Below, piece by piece: positions 35,657-47,175 of a stretch of 64,000 nucleotides of DNA. The notes below the pieces were generated by a model. The model did no database searches. It saw nothing but the letters and a program-made list of their open reading frames with translations, and was not told where the DNA came from. Position 1 is the stretch's first letter. Each line of letters begins with the position of its first letter. Both the position numbers and the translations under genes were made by a program. Source of the DNA: Pristionchus mayeri (lineage: Eukaryota > Nematoda > Chromadorea > Rhabditida > Neodiplogasteridae); NCBI GenBank assembly GCA_036245805.1, contig BTRK01000002.1, positions 992,001 to 1,056,000 of the forward strand. Reading direction: 5' to 3'.

Positions 35657-37108
35657 TACAGTAGCGCCAATAAGTATTGAAACGATTTGTTATTTTGCTA
35701 TAACTTTTTCGCTGATCTATTTAGCAATTTTGAAGTTGTGGTACTATACGCCAAATCGATCGAGGAATACGATGCACATATTGTGTCATCACTTGCATCA
35801 TAACTGATTACGTAATGATGACGCATTCGATTTTCACTTTTTCAAACAGGCGTTATTCTTACACAGATTTTTTCCAGCTTGCCAAACTTTCTGACGTTGG
35901 AGGTCGGACCGAGGCCTGTCCAGAATATAAATTTGAAGTTGCTGCTCGGTCGCATATTGGCTGCAGCCTTGCTGCAAAATCGAATTCGGAAATTCAGATC
36001 TCGGCTTCTAGACAACCTAGAGACTCGTTCAAGGCATCAAAATGATCGGCATCATGAGTAAAGTTCATCCTGAGAATATGAAAACAAAAACTCTTAATTT
36101 GCCCTCGGGGCATGAAAAAATCACTTTTTTGCAGGACCATTTTTTGGACATTCATAACTTTTCGGGAAATGTGCATAAAAATCTGGTTTTTTCTTAATCA
36201 TGTTCAAAATGTTTGATATATATGATTCCCACCTTTTTAGAGTGTTTGGATATCTTTCCTGTTCGCGGCGATCGTGTTTCTGAGGTGCACCGTGGTCCTG
36301 ATTGCGTGACCCTTCGAAAACATGTTTGAGAGAAAGTTAAGGAAAACTTTTGTTATTGTGTGTACATGTCCAACACGATATGGAGAACTGAATCCCAACT
36401 TTTTGAAATGTTTTAATAACTTTGGGCACAGTTGGAGGGAGGGTGCAAACGAAAATAGCGGGTCAGGGGCTCGAAAGTTCCTCCGAAACACGATCGATGC
36501 GGACAGGAAAGATATCCAAACACTCTAAAAAGTTGGGAATCATATAACTACAACATTATGAACATGATTAAGCAAAAACCACATTTTTATATACAGTTCC
36601 TACATAGTTATAAATCTCCAAAAAGTGGCCATATGAAAAAGTGATTTTTTCATGCCCTGAGGGCAAATTAAGAGTTTTTGTTTTCATATTCTCAGGATTA
36701 ACTTTACTCATGATGCCGATCATTTTGATGCCTTGAACGAGCCTCTAGGTTGTCTAGAAGCCGAGATCTGAATTTCCGAATTCGATTTTGCAGCAAGGCT
36801 GCAGCCAATATGCAACCGAGCAGCAACTTTAAATTTATATTCTGGACAGGCCTCGGTCCTACCTCCAACGTCAGAAAGTTTGGCAAGCTGAAAAAAATCG
36901 GTGTAAGAATAACGCCTGTTTGAAAAAGTGAAATTCGAATGCGTCATCACTACGTAATCAGTTATGATGCAAGTGATGACGCAATATGTGCATCGTATTC
37001 CTCGATCGATTTGGCGTATAGCACCACAACATCAAAATTGCTAAATAGATCAGCGAAAAAGTTATAGCAAAATAACAAATCGTTTCAATACTTATTGGCG
37101 CTACTGTA
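35657..37108. mobile_element. 1.45-kb Tc1/mariner-like foldback element
   Basis: The ends are TA-CAGTAGCGCCAATAAG and CTTATTGGCGCTACTG-TA, i.e. CAGT-type inverted repeats flanked by TA as in Tc1/mariner elements. The arms extend almost to the centre near 36383 (for example AGTGTTTGGATATCTTTCCT at 36241 matches inverted at 36507-36532). The paired ORFs seen on both strands are mirror images of each other and encode no transposase, so the element is non-autonomous. Confidence 0.85.
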
Positions 37109-37137
37109 TGCAAAAATTTATTCCAAAAAATGAACAA

Positions 37138-37226
37138 TAGTCTCGCTCTCTCCATATCGTACACTATCTCGCTCACTCTAATGGACGAGAGAGCGTGTGG
37201 TTTGGAGAGAGTCAGACCATTACTCC
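37138..37226. repeat. MITE, family II
   Basis: Hairpin of GTCTCGCTCTCTCC...CTATCTCGCTC / GAGAGCGTGTGGTTTGGAGA...GACCATTACTCC. Further copies lie near the other small secreted-peptide genes. Confidence 0.65.
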
Positions 37227-37308
37227 AAAAAATATCCTGAAAAATGTGTGATTGAGTGAAAGCAAAACAGTCTTTATCGTGAACAATCGATTGGTCCGAT
37301 GCCAATTA

Positions 37309-37938
37309 TCAATCAATTATGTCACGACCGGGCAGGGACCCCTGAGGCCATCTCTTCATTCGAAGCGGCGTTGCGAGTGATGACTGAGAAAAGGTACTAG
37401 GTCGGATGAGAACTATGACGTCATGCCGCCTTTGATCTATGACGTCATAATTCTCACCCGTTCTAGTGCCCTGAGAAATGCTATTTTCAAATGATACTGG
37501 TTGCCCCAACACAGCCCGAAGCTACAGTACGTCTGAAAGATGACACAATATGAGTCCTTTGTGCTCTTTGGCGGAGTTGCAAAATATTTAAAAAAACTTG
37601 TAAAGCGAGCGACACTCAAAGTCGGATACGTTTTGACAATTTCGATCAAATTTGTTTTTCGTAAATCGAATAAATTCAAAATATTCACCTCTCCCGCAGT
37701 GAATGACGCATAGTACGGCCCGAAGAGCCTGGAATCGTGCGATATTATTCGATTTGCAAAACAATCCGGAACGCAGTATTGGCCAATGCACAAAAAAACG
37801 TGACTGTATCAGTCGTTATGGACTGACGTGCCCGTCGTTAATTAAAATTTTAAATAAATATATTAATTAATCAATTGATACTCACTGAGCCGAGACAGCA
37901 CAAACGATGAGAGCCAGTAGCAGCAGCACCTTCCACAT
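37309..37938 (-). CDS. Small secreted peptide candidate (MWK-type signal exon)
   Basis: Exon 1 (37886-37938) encodes a clean signal peptide, MWKVLLLLALIVCAVSA, ending in phase 2 exactly as in the genes at 39245, 61704 and 63898. Exon 2 (37689-37728) gives QLFGPYYASFTAGE, and exon 3 (37458-37532) begins TYCSFGLCWGNQY, a possible two-cysteine loop. Exon 4 (37309-37383) would end LPGRDIID. The model closes in frame at 80 aa, but the exon 3 donor lies inside a MITE (37393-37470), so the 3' half is doubtful and the native gene may end differently. The first two exons are the best supported. It is probably a secreted peptide or peptide hormone precursor; no dibasic repeat is seen. Confidence 0.4.
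37393..37470. repeat. MITE, family I, at a splice donor
   Basis: TACTAGGTCGGATGAGAACT ... ATGACGTCA ... TTCTCACCCGTTCTAGTGCC hairpin. The diverged arm reads GGGTGAGA on the minus strand and supplies the donor of the modelled small secreted gene. Confidence 0.75.
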
Positions 37939-37941
37939 CAT

Positions 37942-38757
37942 CCCAACTAAGTGGTCACACTCTAGACGCTCTCCTTTAACGAGATGATTCGCAAGGAATC
38001 GTCTGGTCACATTGCCTATTCTTTGAGCAATGATCTGACTCTCTTCAGTTTGCAAGCTCTCTCGTCTCTATGATCGGCGAGAGAGCGTGTGGTTTGGAGA
38101 GAGTCAGACGATTACTCGAGTAGTGAGAGAGCACGCAAAATGAAGAGAGTCATTGCTAGCGTCCTCCCTCTCTTGCTGACAATTCGCCCAATGACTCTCC
38201 TAAATAAGCATGCTCTCTAGCTGTGTTTGAGAGATCATAGAGAAAATGCACCATTACTCTCTGACAAAACTGGTAGCCGGTTGACCCTCTCGAGAGCAAT
38301 GGTCTGACTCTCTTCAGTTTGCACGCTCTCTCGCCAGTCAGAGAGACGAGAGAGCGTGCAAACTGAAGAGAGTCAGACGATTGCTCCTTCTCGAGCATGT
38401 GAGAGCTCGACTGAATGCATTATAAGTGTGACCATTCCTAATTGTATGAGGCATACACTTTGAAAGTTCAACGGAGATAACGATTGAGGCATGCTTTGCA
38501 TTTTGCATCAGTGTTTTTACATGTGTACATTTCAACTACACAACAAATTATGAGAGCAAATGTCTCACGTTCTCACGTTGAAAATCTATATCAAATTATC
38601 AGTTGATTGCGCAATTCAAAGATTTCGAAAATGTGTATGTATACGATAAAGTTGACAAAAACAAGATACCAGATTCATCAACATGTAGCACGAATTTACA
38701 AGATTTCTGAACTATGGCCATTATGATCTTCTCAATGCATCTTCAGCTGAATTCTCT
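37942..38757. other. Intergenic region with two or three family II hairpins
   Basis: MITE family II copies at 38028-38117 and 38292-38387 (TGACTCTCTTCAGTTTGCAC / GCGTGCAAACTGAAGAGAGT). The motif GTGGTCACAC/GTGTGACCA occurs at 37951, as a shorter GGTCACAT at 38005, and at 38426. No gene seen. Confidence 0.55.
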
Positions 38758-39245
38758 TCATTTTTTACTGGGCCAGTCGGAATACATCATTGACGGACCA
38801 CCTGTTGAATAGCGAGATCACACAAAGACAACAACAATCGAATGTATGCAACAATAAAGCTCAGCCCCAAAAAGCAGGCAAGTCGACAAAAACATAAATA
38901 CCAGACCTCACTGGGGGACCGCAGTGTGCCGTAGAACGGTTGGAAGATCCTGAAATGTAGGGGTTTTTCCTCACTTAGAACTGCCGTCATGATGCAAAAA
39001 AGCAGATGTGAAATTCAATCCTTTCAAAAATTATACACGCCATCGGATTGAGTTGAGTGTTACTGGAAACAAGTAAGTCAGTTTCTCATGAATATTCAAA
39101 AGTGGAAGCTCCATTGCAGATAATCACACGAGCGTTCAAAAGTTATTTTCACTTATACCACACTAGATTTTAAATAAAATGAGTGACTGGCTTACGCTGC
39201 AGTAGCAAGAGCAATAAAAGTCAGAACGATCAAGAACTTCATCAT
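38758..39245 (-). CDS. Small secreted peptide, 51 aa
   Basis: Four exons (39196-39245, 39039-39062, 38912-38949, 38758-38801) with phases 2, 2 and 1 join in frame. They encode a signal peptide (MMKFLIVLTFIALATAA) followed by a 34-residue chain containing NTQLNPMA, IFQPFYGTLRSP and a tail ending YSDWPSKK. Each boundary has a standard nematode acceptor (TTTCCAG, ATTTCAG, TTCAACAG) and a GT donor. The architecture (signal exon ending in phase 2, then three very short exons) matches the GFSGKPPI precursor at 61.2 kb. No Cys and no internal dibasic site, so it could be a single short secreted peptide. No family recognised. Confidence 0.5.
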
Positions 39246-39599
39246 TATTGAAGGAACTTTCGCCGTTCCAACGTCACATTTCCCTCACTAATATACAACC
39301 TCCCGCCCTATTCAGCGAACAATATAGGCAAAAACACGCGTTTATCGAAAAATGTTCAACTCTGAACGCATCATTGTTGCACTATCTTGATGAAGGAGAT
39401 TGAAGATCACTTTAATTGTGGTAAATGTCTTGGAGATCCATTGTAGTGCTGCAAAATCGGGAAGTTCGCTCCTCATTTCAACTCTCACACGTCCAAGTAC
39501 ATGTGGCGTGCAACTACATTGAATTGCGTTAAATGCGGGCCATAAGATGCACATAAGAATACGTTTATCGTTTGCAATGTATTATCCAGTTTGAGCGGT
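39246..39599. other. Spacer between the 51-aa peptide gene and CAP gene 1
   Basis: It holds the upstream region of the peptide gene (CGTCACATTT near 39270, AT-rich ATATACAA at 39292) and the 3' flank of CAP gene 1. No gene seen. Confidence 0.4.
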
Positions 39600-40364
39600 T
39601 TATTTGGGATCGTAGACGTTCTCGCCGAGCATGTTTCCGCTGAAATTTGAATTTTTTATATGTCAAAATATGCCAATTTCGAAAATAATTTTAAAAACTT
39701 ACGCGTCTCTGTACTGGCATGCAACGATGACCTGCTTTCCTCCATTGCAAGTAGCCATTCCACATCCAATCTTCGTCGACTTGGCCCAAGCCATCTGAAA
39801 AATCAATCGATAATGTCACCTTCTTTGACCTACCTGAGTAGCGTGTCCGACTCCAGAGCTGAAGACAGCATTGGTCAGCTTGATATCCGACCATCCGTAG
39901 TCCTTGAACTCCGACTCCCACGAGTCAGAAGCTGCCTTTCCTAGTCCGTTGAACGAAACCTGGATTATCGATTGGTTCTGGGTAGGTCAAAAGTGTTCTC
40001 ACTCCAGCCGAAGACATGTAGGTGTACAGATTCTCTCCAAGGTTCTTTCTGTTCTTCGAATGGGCAAAGACGCAAGTGCTTGCTACAGCCTGTGCACTCT
40101 TTTCGATCTCGCAATCCCAAGTCTAAATATCGATTGATTATCGTAGTCTGCCTACCGTAATCCCACCAGATTCGGGATGGGAGTCTTGGCCGCAGGCATC
40201 TTCTTTCCCTTGGCGACGTAGGTTCCGGCGGAGATTGATTGGCGCATCTTATTGTGCACATCAAGGAATCCCTTGACTTCCGATGCAGGAATTCCACCCG
40301 AGCATTGAGAATGAGAGAGGGAGACGAGAGAGAGGAGACCAAGGAGAGTGCAGAGGAGGTGCAT
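39600..40364 (-). CDS. CAP/SCP-TAPS (venom allergen-like) secreted protein 1
   Basis: Five exons (40167-40364, 40003-40122, 39834-39959, 39703-39794, 39600-39639) encode 191 aa, a normal single-domain CAP length. Signal peptide MHLLCTLLGLLSLVSLSHS, then HNKMRQSISAGTY (helix 1), TWDCEIEKSAQ, AHSKNRKNLGENLYTYMS, the CAP1 motif GVGHATQMAWAKSTKIGCGM with the conserved His, and the CAP2 motif CQYRDAGNMLGENVYDP. These secreted proteins adopt the alpha-beta-alpha CAP sandwich; nematode members are extracellular and linked to host interaction or development. It is divergently paired with CAP gene 2. ATG sits one base after TTTACAG, a likely spliced-leader site. Intron 1 uses donor CTG|GTGGGATTACGG, required to keep W of TWDC in frame. 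Confidence 0.92.
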
Positions 40365-41271
40365 ACTGTAAAGGGGATACTGTAGTGGATGGGGGAGGGA
40401 AACGAGAAGTAAGTTGGTGGAATTATGGGGGCATACTGTAAAGGAGATGCTGTAATGGACGACTACTTGATATATTTTTGAAACGCAAAAGGAGATATTG
40501 GTAGGACTGAAGGAAGAGGTAAGGTGAATAAAATAAAGGATGGAATGAAAAATGGAGAAAACGGTAGGAGGAGAAGGGATGCATTGATGTTGCTGCTTGG
40601 AATCAGATGGTATTTATACCGGAGGAAGTCGTTTATTCAGATGTGAGCATGTGCGTGTCCAAACCAACATTGTCACCAGGAAGGAGAGAGAGAGAGGGGG
40701 GAGAGAGAGGGGACAGATACAGTGAAAGGATAAATATTATCATAGCCAATTCACATAGAAGCGATGGATACTCATTTTACAATAACGATAATGAGATATG
40801 TGAAATTGTTACAGAACGCATTCACGTTTATTTCATTGAAATTGGAAGGACTCCTGATTATACCTTATAAACCGAGCAGAAAAGATATTTTTTCGGTTTC
40901 AGAACAGGTACACTCTTTGATTCCTGTCATGGCCGCAAAAACCTGACTTTTTTCTGCGCGCGAAATATTCCAGATAAAAGTTCATTTCTAGCAGTTCATC
41001 ATTTACCATTGTAACTTCACCAATGAACCAATCAATGTAACATTGCCTATTTTGCACTGACGCAGATTCATCTGCACCTGAATAAACACTGTTCCTTGTA
41101 TAAAATGTCTCTAATTTTCTGCAGGAACATCATCCGTCCGTTCTCTAACTCCTCTCATCCAGAACTATTCACTTAATTCCAGCCTCTAGTATTTACTCGT
41201 TTCCGTTATCAAGGCATCAATTTCCTTCTCGTTTCCCTCCCACCCATCCATCACAGTATCTCCTTTACAGT
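40365..41271. promoter_or_regulatory. Bidirectional promoter region of CAP genes 1 and 2
   Basis: 907 bp between the two ATGs. TATA-like boxes point both ways: GGTATAAATA (minus strand, 40611-40620) for gene 1 and TATAAAA (41099-41105) for gene 2. A GA-rich tract at 40681-40715. Much of it, including both TATA boxes and CTGAATAAAC, is shared with 46373-47175. Confidence 0.6.
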
Positions 41272-42082
41272 ATGCTCCTCTGCACCCTCCTTGGTCTCCT
41301 CTCACTCTTCTCCCTCTCTCATTCTCAATGCTCGGGTGGAATTCCTGCATCGGAAGTCAAGGGATTCCTGGATGTGCACAATAAGATGCGCCAATCAATC
41401 TCCGCCGGAACCTACGTCGCCAAGGGAAAGAAGATGCCTGCGGCCAAGACTCCCATCCCGAATCTGGTGGGATTACGGTAGGCAGACTACGGTAATCAAT
41501 CGACATTCAGATATGGGATTGCGAGATCGAAAAGAGTGCACAGGCTGTGGCAAGCACTTGCGTCTTTGCCCATTCGAAGAACAGAAAGAACCTGGGAGAG
41601 AATCTGTACACCTACATGTCTTCTGCTGGAGTGAGAACGCGTTTGATCTACCTTGCATCAATCGATAATCTAGGTTTCATTCACCGGACAAGGCAAGGCT
41701 GCTTCGGACTCGTGGGAGTCGGAGTTCAAGGATTACGGATGGTCTGATATCAAGTTGACCAATGCTGTCTTCAGCTCCGGAGTCGGACACGCTACTCAGG
41801 TAAGTCAAAGAAGGTTCAATTATCGATTGATTTCTCAGATGGCCTGGGCCAAGTCCACCAAGATTGGCTGTGGAATGGCCACTTGCAATGGAGGAAAGCA
41901 GGTCATCGTTGCATGCCAGTACAGAGACGCGTCAGTTTTTTTCGAAGAACATTTTTTCGAAAGTAACAATTTTTTGAAACAATACGTTTCTGTTTATATT
42001 TTTCGTAATTTTTATTTTCAAAATTATCGATTATTTTTTCAGTGGAAACATGCTCAACGAGAACGTCTACGAGCCCAAATAA
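41272..42082 (+). CDS. CAP/SCP-TAPS (venom allergen-like) secreted protein 2
   Basis: Exons 41272-41466, 41511-41630, 41674-41799, 41839-41930 and 42043-42082 encode 190 aa. Signal peptide MLLCTLLGLLSLFSLSHS; CAP motifs as in gene 1: HNKMRQSISAGTY, IWDCEIEKSAQ, NLGENLYTYMS, GVGHATQMAWAKSTKIGCG, CQYRDAGNMLNENVYEP. All introns are short and have the same positions as in gene 1. Intact and probably functional. Its 5' flank from about 41126 to the ATG is almost identical to that of gene 4 (47030-47175), implying recent duplication or gene conversion. Confidence 0.93.
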
Positions 42083-42269
42083 GATGTTCAACACGGGAAA
42101 TGTCAATCGATAAAGACTTTTGAACGCAAAATTCTTCTCAGTGAACAACACGTTTGCTTGAAAGATACTTTGAATACTGAGAACATTGAATAGTACTCGT
42201 AACAATTAGAATAAGATCGGTTTATCGATTTGTGAGATCTTTTTTGTGCTAGAAAGTGTTCATTTTTGT

Positions 42270-45169
42270 TCAATGAGTAGATCCAATTATCGCTGATGTA
42301 AGGGCGATCCAAGGGAAGGAGAAGAGGGCCGAATCTGATGAAATATTCATTAGAGAACGGAAAAATGTTTGGTATTTTACTTGAGTCGGGCTCCTTCTTC
42401 GGTTTCCTCTCCAGAGGGTAGGGTCCCTCTGAAAAGAATAGAATATTCACATTTCGCTACCAACACTAAAATTGTTGTTGGACAAATCGAGAAAAATTTT
42501 TTTCTTTAGCACCTTTTATAGTTTTCAATAGTTGGGAATATCTCACCATAGCAGCTGGCCATCTCAACGGGTACGTCGATTCCGTTCTCATTTGCCATCC
42601 AAGCACCGATTTCCCTGTTCTCAGGGCGATCCTTAATAATTCTGTTTAAAAATTAAAATAGTATTATAGTTTTGTATTTTTAAAAATAAAACAAAATACA
42701 CTAAATACCTTGCACGTCAGCGAGGAATTCACCACGCGACCCCCGTAGTAGAGCAAGTTTTCGGGGCACTGAATTCGCTCATTTGAAGGCCAATATATAT
42801 GCGCATAATTTTTCACAGTAAATTTTAAAAAAATGACTATGAAGTGAATTTCGGACCGTAGGCGTGCATTGGTTCATTCGCATGGGAGTGCACATTTCCC
42901 CGCAACTGTCCATTGATATCTCACCACAGAACTCGCACACTTAATGTAAATACCTTTTTACATAATATATCCACATTCAAATTGCGGCACTTCTTCGATT
43001 TCTGGCCACCTCCCCTCCCTCATCTAGTCCACTCATTTCTAGGCTTTCCACCCTGATTTTCGGCCGCTCAACCCCTCAATGATGGACGGGCATGAGTAAT
43101 GAGGGATGGGCTTGCCAGAAACCGAAGAAGTGCACAGATTACAGTATCGATAGCACACAGCGAAAATTTCCCTTTTGCCGAGATGTGTGATATTGCTGAA
43201 CATGGTTGTTAGTGGAATTATTCACTTATTGAATAAAAGTCAAAATATTTAAAATATATACCTTGGATCTTTGTAACCCCTCCAGGCCCAAGATTCTCGA
43301 TCGCAGAACAACGAATGAACAACGAACCAATCATTTTCGTCTACATTTCTCAACCTGAACAAATTACCCGTTTTTAAATATTATTGTTATAAATTTGTTT
43401 TTTCCTTACGACTTACGATTTTACAACTACTTCAAAGATGTAACACTTCAAATTACTAACGCAAGATATCCTCCGCGACTTGTTGTACATTTTATCTCGG
43501 CCTTCCTGCCTATGAGGCGCGAATTAACCTGCATTACGATATCTTGTTTGCACTCATCATCCATTTTTGGATATTAAAGTGACAACAATTTATGTTATAT
43601 GTGTGGAAGGGAGGATTTAATTGAGCTTCATTTATATATGCCATCAATAGTATCTAATACTGATCACAATTTTAACCCGATACGAATAAAGCGATAATAA
43701 TCATTACAGATTTTTTTAGAAAATAACTTTATCTTTGCAATGAGTTAAAGCAGTAAAGGTTCATTCATCAAGCGATAATAATGCAAATTCATACCGGTAA
43801 TTGTTCGAATTTTGCTTCGCTCGGTACCTCTTCATTTCTTACTAGTTTCTCGTTACACCCCTCTGCAAAATTACAGAATTTTAATATTTGTACAAATTAT
43901 GAAGTATTCGAATTAAAAAAAAATCTCGAACTTGTTAAAGAAGTGTTCTCTAGCAATTCATTAACATCTTTTTTTTGGTCGCCCTTATCGCCTTGGAATT
44001 TTATCTGGAATTATATATTTGATGAAAAGTTTTATAAAGATAGAGTAAGGACGCATTATATGCCTCTATTACTCACATGGACTTCTTTACTGCCACTTGC
44101 GTAAGTTAACTGAATTGACCACTTAGCATCACCATCATTTGGAAACACTGCGAGTACAGCTTTGTACATCTACAAAAAATAAACATTGTCTTAAATTAAA
44201 CCGATAAATTTGTTCGTTAACCGAAGAGAAAAGCGATCTGACATGATTTTCTGGAACGTTGATCGGATCTTTCCAATCCATTGTTTTCTTGCTTAATACA
44301 GAATTTTGTATTATGCTTCCATCAGCCAAATATATCGGTCCATCACTTTCGCCTTGTAAAACATTACATTAAAATTTCTTAAACAATTATTAAATTACGA
44401 GAATTAAATTCATTGTAGTTCCAGATTCCTCCGTTGTCAGTCGGTTGAGCATTCCAATAAATCGCCGTATCCCCTCAAGACATATACTATTTCGTTTTGC
44501 GTTTTAAACTTTCTGGTTTATGTATTTACCTAAACGTAATTCCAGAAAATATATTCCTTTAATTATGTGCGTATTATACTTGATAATATACCACCATCTT
44601 ATATCGTCGAGATTTCTAAATTATAAGTCTTGAAAAGTTATTTTATTATGATATGTGTTATATTTCGTTACGACTTTGTCTAAGCCTCATTATCAACTAG
44701 AAGAGTCTCAAATGCCCTGCTTACTTTCAAACGCTCTTGTTAAATTGATTCACAACTCACTTAATTTTCACGACTAGATCACATTCATCTCTAGTCACTC
44801 CTTTTTCTTTGCTCATTTTGATAGAATGTTCTTGCGGATTGAACATAATGAGCTTCTTGCTAATCTCGCTGTTACTGCCTTTGATACAAGCATCACCTAC
44901 GAGACACGCCTGCATTATTATTATTATTTTCGTAATTAATTGGGTAAATATATAACTCAATATTGCATAGATTTCAGCAATCGCTCCGAGATGCGCACTG
45001 AAAACCTCATAAATTTCCCCTAAACTTACGAATTCATAGCTGTTATAGTCGTAGTTGTAGTCGAAAGTTTCAGTTGCTGAGATTTCAACGAGAAACACGC
45101 AGAAAATCCACTGAAATTCGAGAAACGGTGAAAAAATAGAGTGAAAATCGAAACCAGAATGAGTTTCAT
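42270..45169 (-). CDS. Secreted or GPI-type cysteine-rich protein, 17 exons, unrecognised
   Basis: Exons 45155-45169, 45030-45110, 44761-44909, 44530-44615, 44399-44473, 44222-44352, 44077-44169, 43932-44004, 43828-43862, 43461-43552, 43262-43354, 43143-43195, 42857-42939, 42709-42768, 42547-42631, 42381-42428 and 42270-42334 join without frame conflict into 438 aa. Signal peptide MKLILWIFCVFLVEISA is split by a 50-base intron. The N-terminal half is beta-rich (IRWWYIIKYN, GDTAIYWNAQPTDNGGIWNY, YKAVLAVFPNDGDAKWSIQL). The C-terminal part has spaced cysteines (CEFCGEISMDSCGEMCTP, CPENLLYYGGRVVNSSLTC, WMANENGIDVPVEMASC) reminiscent of nematode C6/DUF281 modules. The last 20 residues (SALFSFPWIALTSAIIG) are hydrophobic, compatible with a GPI signal. 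Several acceptors are weak (GATGATGAG, TCTTGAG), so boundaries need transcript support. A MITE lies in intron 12. Confidence 0.65.
42986..43133. repeat. MITE, family III
   Basis: GCACTTCTTCGATTTCTGGC ... GCCAGAAACCGAAGAAGTGC ends; internal GTCCACTCATTTCTAGGC and ATTTTCGGCCGCTCAACCCC. In intron 12 of the cysteine-rich gene. Confidence 0.85.
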
Positions 45170-45579
45170 CGCGCGTCGACCGATCGCCGAAGAGAGCGTA
45201 GTAATAAACCGAAAACTGGGGGAAAGATCAACTAGTAATTGAATATTAACTACAAATGGGGATGCAAATCAAATGAAAACGTGAGTAGGCGCCATTTAAT
45301 TTCCCAAAACCCAGTACAATATTTGCTTCCTTTTCTATTTGAACGCATCTCCTTTTCTAGCAGGAAATTATCTATGACAGGAAACTAGAAAAAATAGCAA
45401 GATACTGACAAAATTCTGGCTCTTATCGTATCATGGCCATCTGCGAACAGTGTTGTACTATCTTGATTTAGTATGTTGTAGATCAATCTACAGGACCTAA
45501 CGCAGTTGAAGAGCACTGGCGAATAGGACTCATCCCCGACGGGATATATTGTATTGTATTGTATTGTATTAAATCTTGG
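45170..45579. other. Intergenic region between the cysteine-rich gene and CAP gene 3
   Basis: AT-rich, with four GTATT repeats at 45551-45570. No gene seen. Confidence 0.4.
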
Positions 45580-46372
45580 TTATCTGTTTCGCATTAATAT
45601 ATTTATCGAGTGAAAAGAATTATCCAGTTTGAGCGGTTTATTTTGGTTCGTAGACGTTCTGGCCGAGCATGTTTCCACTGAAATTGGTGAAGTTTTATTT
45701 CGAAAATAACTTTGAAAAAACATACGCGTCTCTGTACTGGCATGCTTTCCTCCATTGCAAGTTGCCATTCCACATCCCATCTTCGTCGACTTGGCCCAGG
45801 CCATCTGGGAAATCAATTGATAAAGTTACTTATTTTGACCTACCTGAGTAGCATGTCCGACTCCAGAGCTGAAGACAGCATTGGTCAGCTTGATATCCGA
45901 CCATCCGTAATCCTTGAACTCCGACTCCCACGAGTCAGATGCAGCCTTTCCTTGGCCGTTGAACGAAACCTATATTATTGATTGGTTCGGGGTAGATCAA
46001 AAGTGTTCTCACTCCAGCAGAAGACATGTAGGTGTACAGATTCTCTCCCAGGTTCTTTCTGTTCTTCGAATGGGCAAAGACGCAAGTGCTTGCCACAGCC
46101 TGTGCACTCCTTTCGATCTCGCAATCCCGTCTGAATATCGATTGATTACCGTAGTCTGTCTACCGTAATCCCACCAAATTCGGGATGGGAGTCTTGGCCG
46201 CAGGCATCTTCTTTCCCTTGGCGACGTAGGTTTCGGCGGAGATTGATTGGCGCATCTTATTGTGCTCATCCAGGAATCCCTTGACTTCCGATGCAGGAAT
46301 TCCACCCGAGCATTGAGAGTGAGAGAGGGAGACGCGAGAGAGGAGACCAAGGAGGGTGCAGAGGGGAAGCAT
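45580..46372 (-). pseudogene. CAP gene 3, decaying (frame rescued once, broken once)
   Basis: Same five-exon plan as CAP gene 1 (about 46164/46175-46372, 46013-46130, 45844-45969, 45726-45804, 45677 downwards). Exon 2 starts ACGGGATTGC where gene 1 has ACTTGGGATTGC, a 2-base loss that removes the conserved Trp. Frame is restored only if intron 1 uses the donor at 46164 (ACG|GTAGAC), which adds VGLR. Exon 4 lacks 13 bases, between GGAAAGCA and TGCCAG, shifting the frame and destroying the second CAP signature. Reading then continues past the normal stop (45638) to 45580. Signal peptide MLPLCTLLGLLSRVSLSHS and CAP1 motif remain. Likely a pseudogene or a protein with an altered C-terminus. Confidence 0.75.
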
Positions 46373-47175
46373 ACTGTAATGAGGGTACTGTAATGGACGA
46401 ATATTTGATATTTTTTGAAACGTAATAGGAGATATTGGTAGGACTTGAGGAAGAGGTAAAGTGAAGAAAATAAAGGATGGAATGAAAAATGGAGAAAACG
46501 GAAGGAGGAGAAGGGATAAATTGATGTCGCTGCTCTGAATCAGGTCGTATTTATACCCGAGAAAGTCGTTTATTCAGATGCGAACATTGCGTGTCCAAAC
46601 CAACATTGCCACAAGGAAAGAGATAGAGAGTGAGAGAGAGAAGGGTAGAACATTATGATAGAAGCTTCCCATCTCACTCATTTCAGAATAACGATAACGA
46701 TATGAATTGTTATACAACACATTCACGTTTATCCAATTGACATTGAGAGGCTTCCTGATTATACCTTCAGAATCGGGCTGAAAATCATTCTTCCCGGTGC
46801 CAGAATTGCTTTACTCATTCATTCTTGCCATGAATTGATAGGACTGTGTGATCGTCTAGTTCTAGGTGTATTTCTAGTATTGGTATCAAGAATACCATTG
46901 AAACTGTTTACCATTGTAACTTTACCAGTGAACCAATCAATGTAACAGTTCATATTTTGGCTGAAGCAGATTCATCTGCATCTGAATAAACAATGTTCCT
47001 TGTATAAAACGCATCTAATTTTCTTCATGAACATCATCCGCCCGTTCTCTAACTCCTCTCATCCAGAACTATTCACTTAATTCCAGCCTCTAGTATTTAC
47101 TCGTTTCCGTTATCAAAGCATCAATTTCCTTCTCGTTTCCCTCCCACCCATCCATCACAGTATCTCCTTTACAGT
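46373..47175. promoter_or_regulatory. Bidirectional promoter region of CAP genes 3 and 4
   Basis: TATA-like boxes at 46548-46557 (minus strand, GGTATAAATA) and 47003-47009 (TATAAAA). It is homologous along its length to 40365-41271; the half next to gene 4 is nearly identical to the half next to gene 2. Confidence 0.6.

Noticed and set aside
35815..36950. Mirror-image ORFs (76 and 60 codons) present on both strands
   Set aside because: They lie in the arms of the 35657-37108 foldback and are inverted copies of each other with no protein family; not genes.
43395..44104. Plus-strand ORFs of 60 and 107 codons
   Set aside because: They are antisense shadows of exons 7-10 of the minus-strand cysteine-rich gene, whose splice sites and phases fit.
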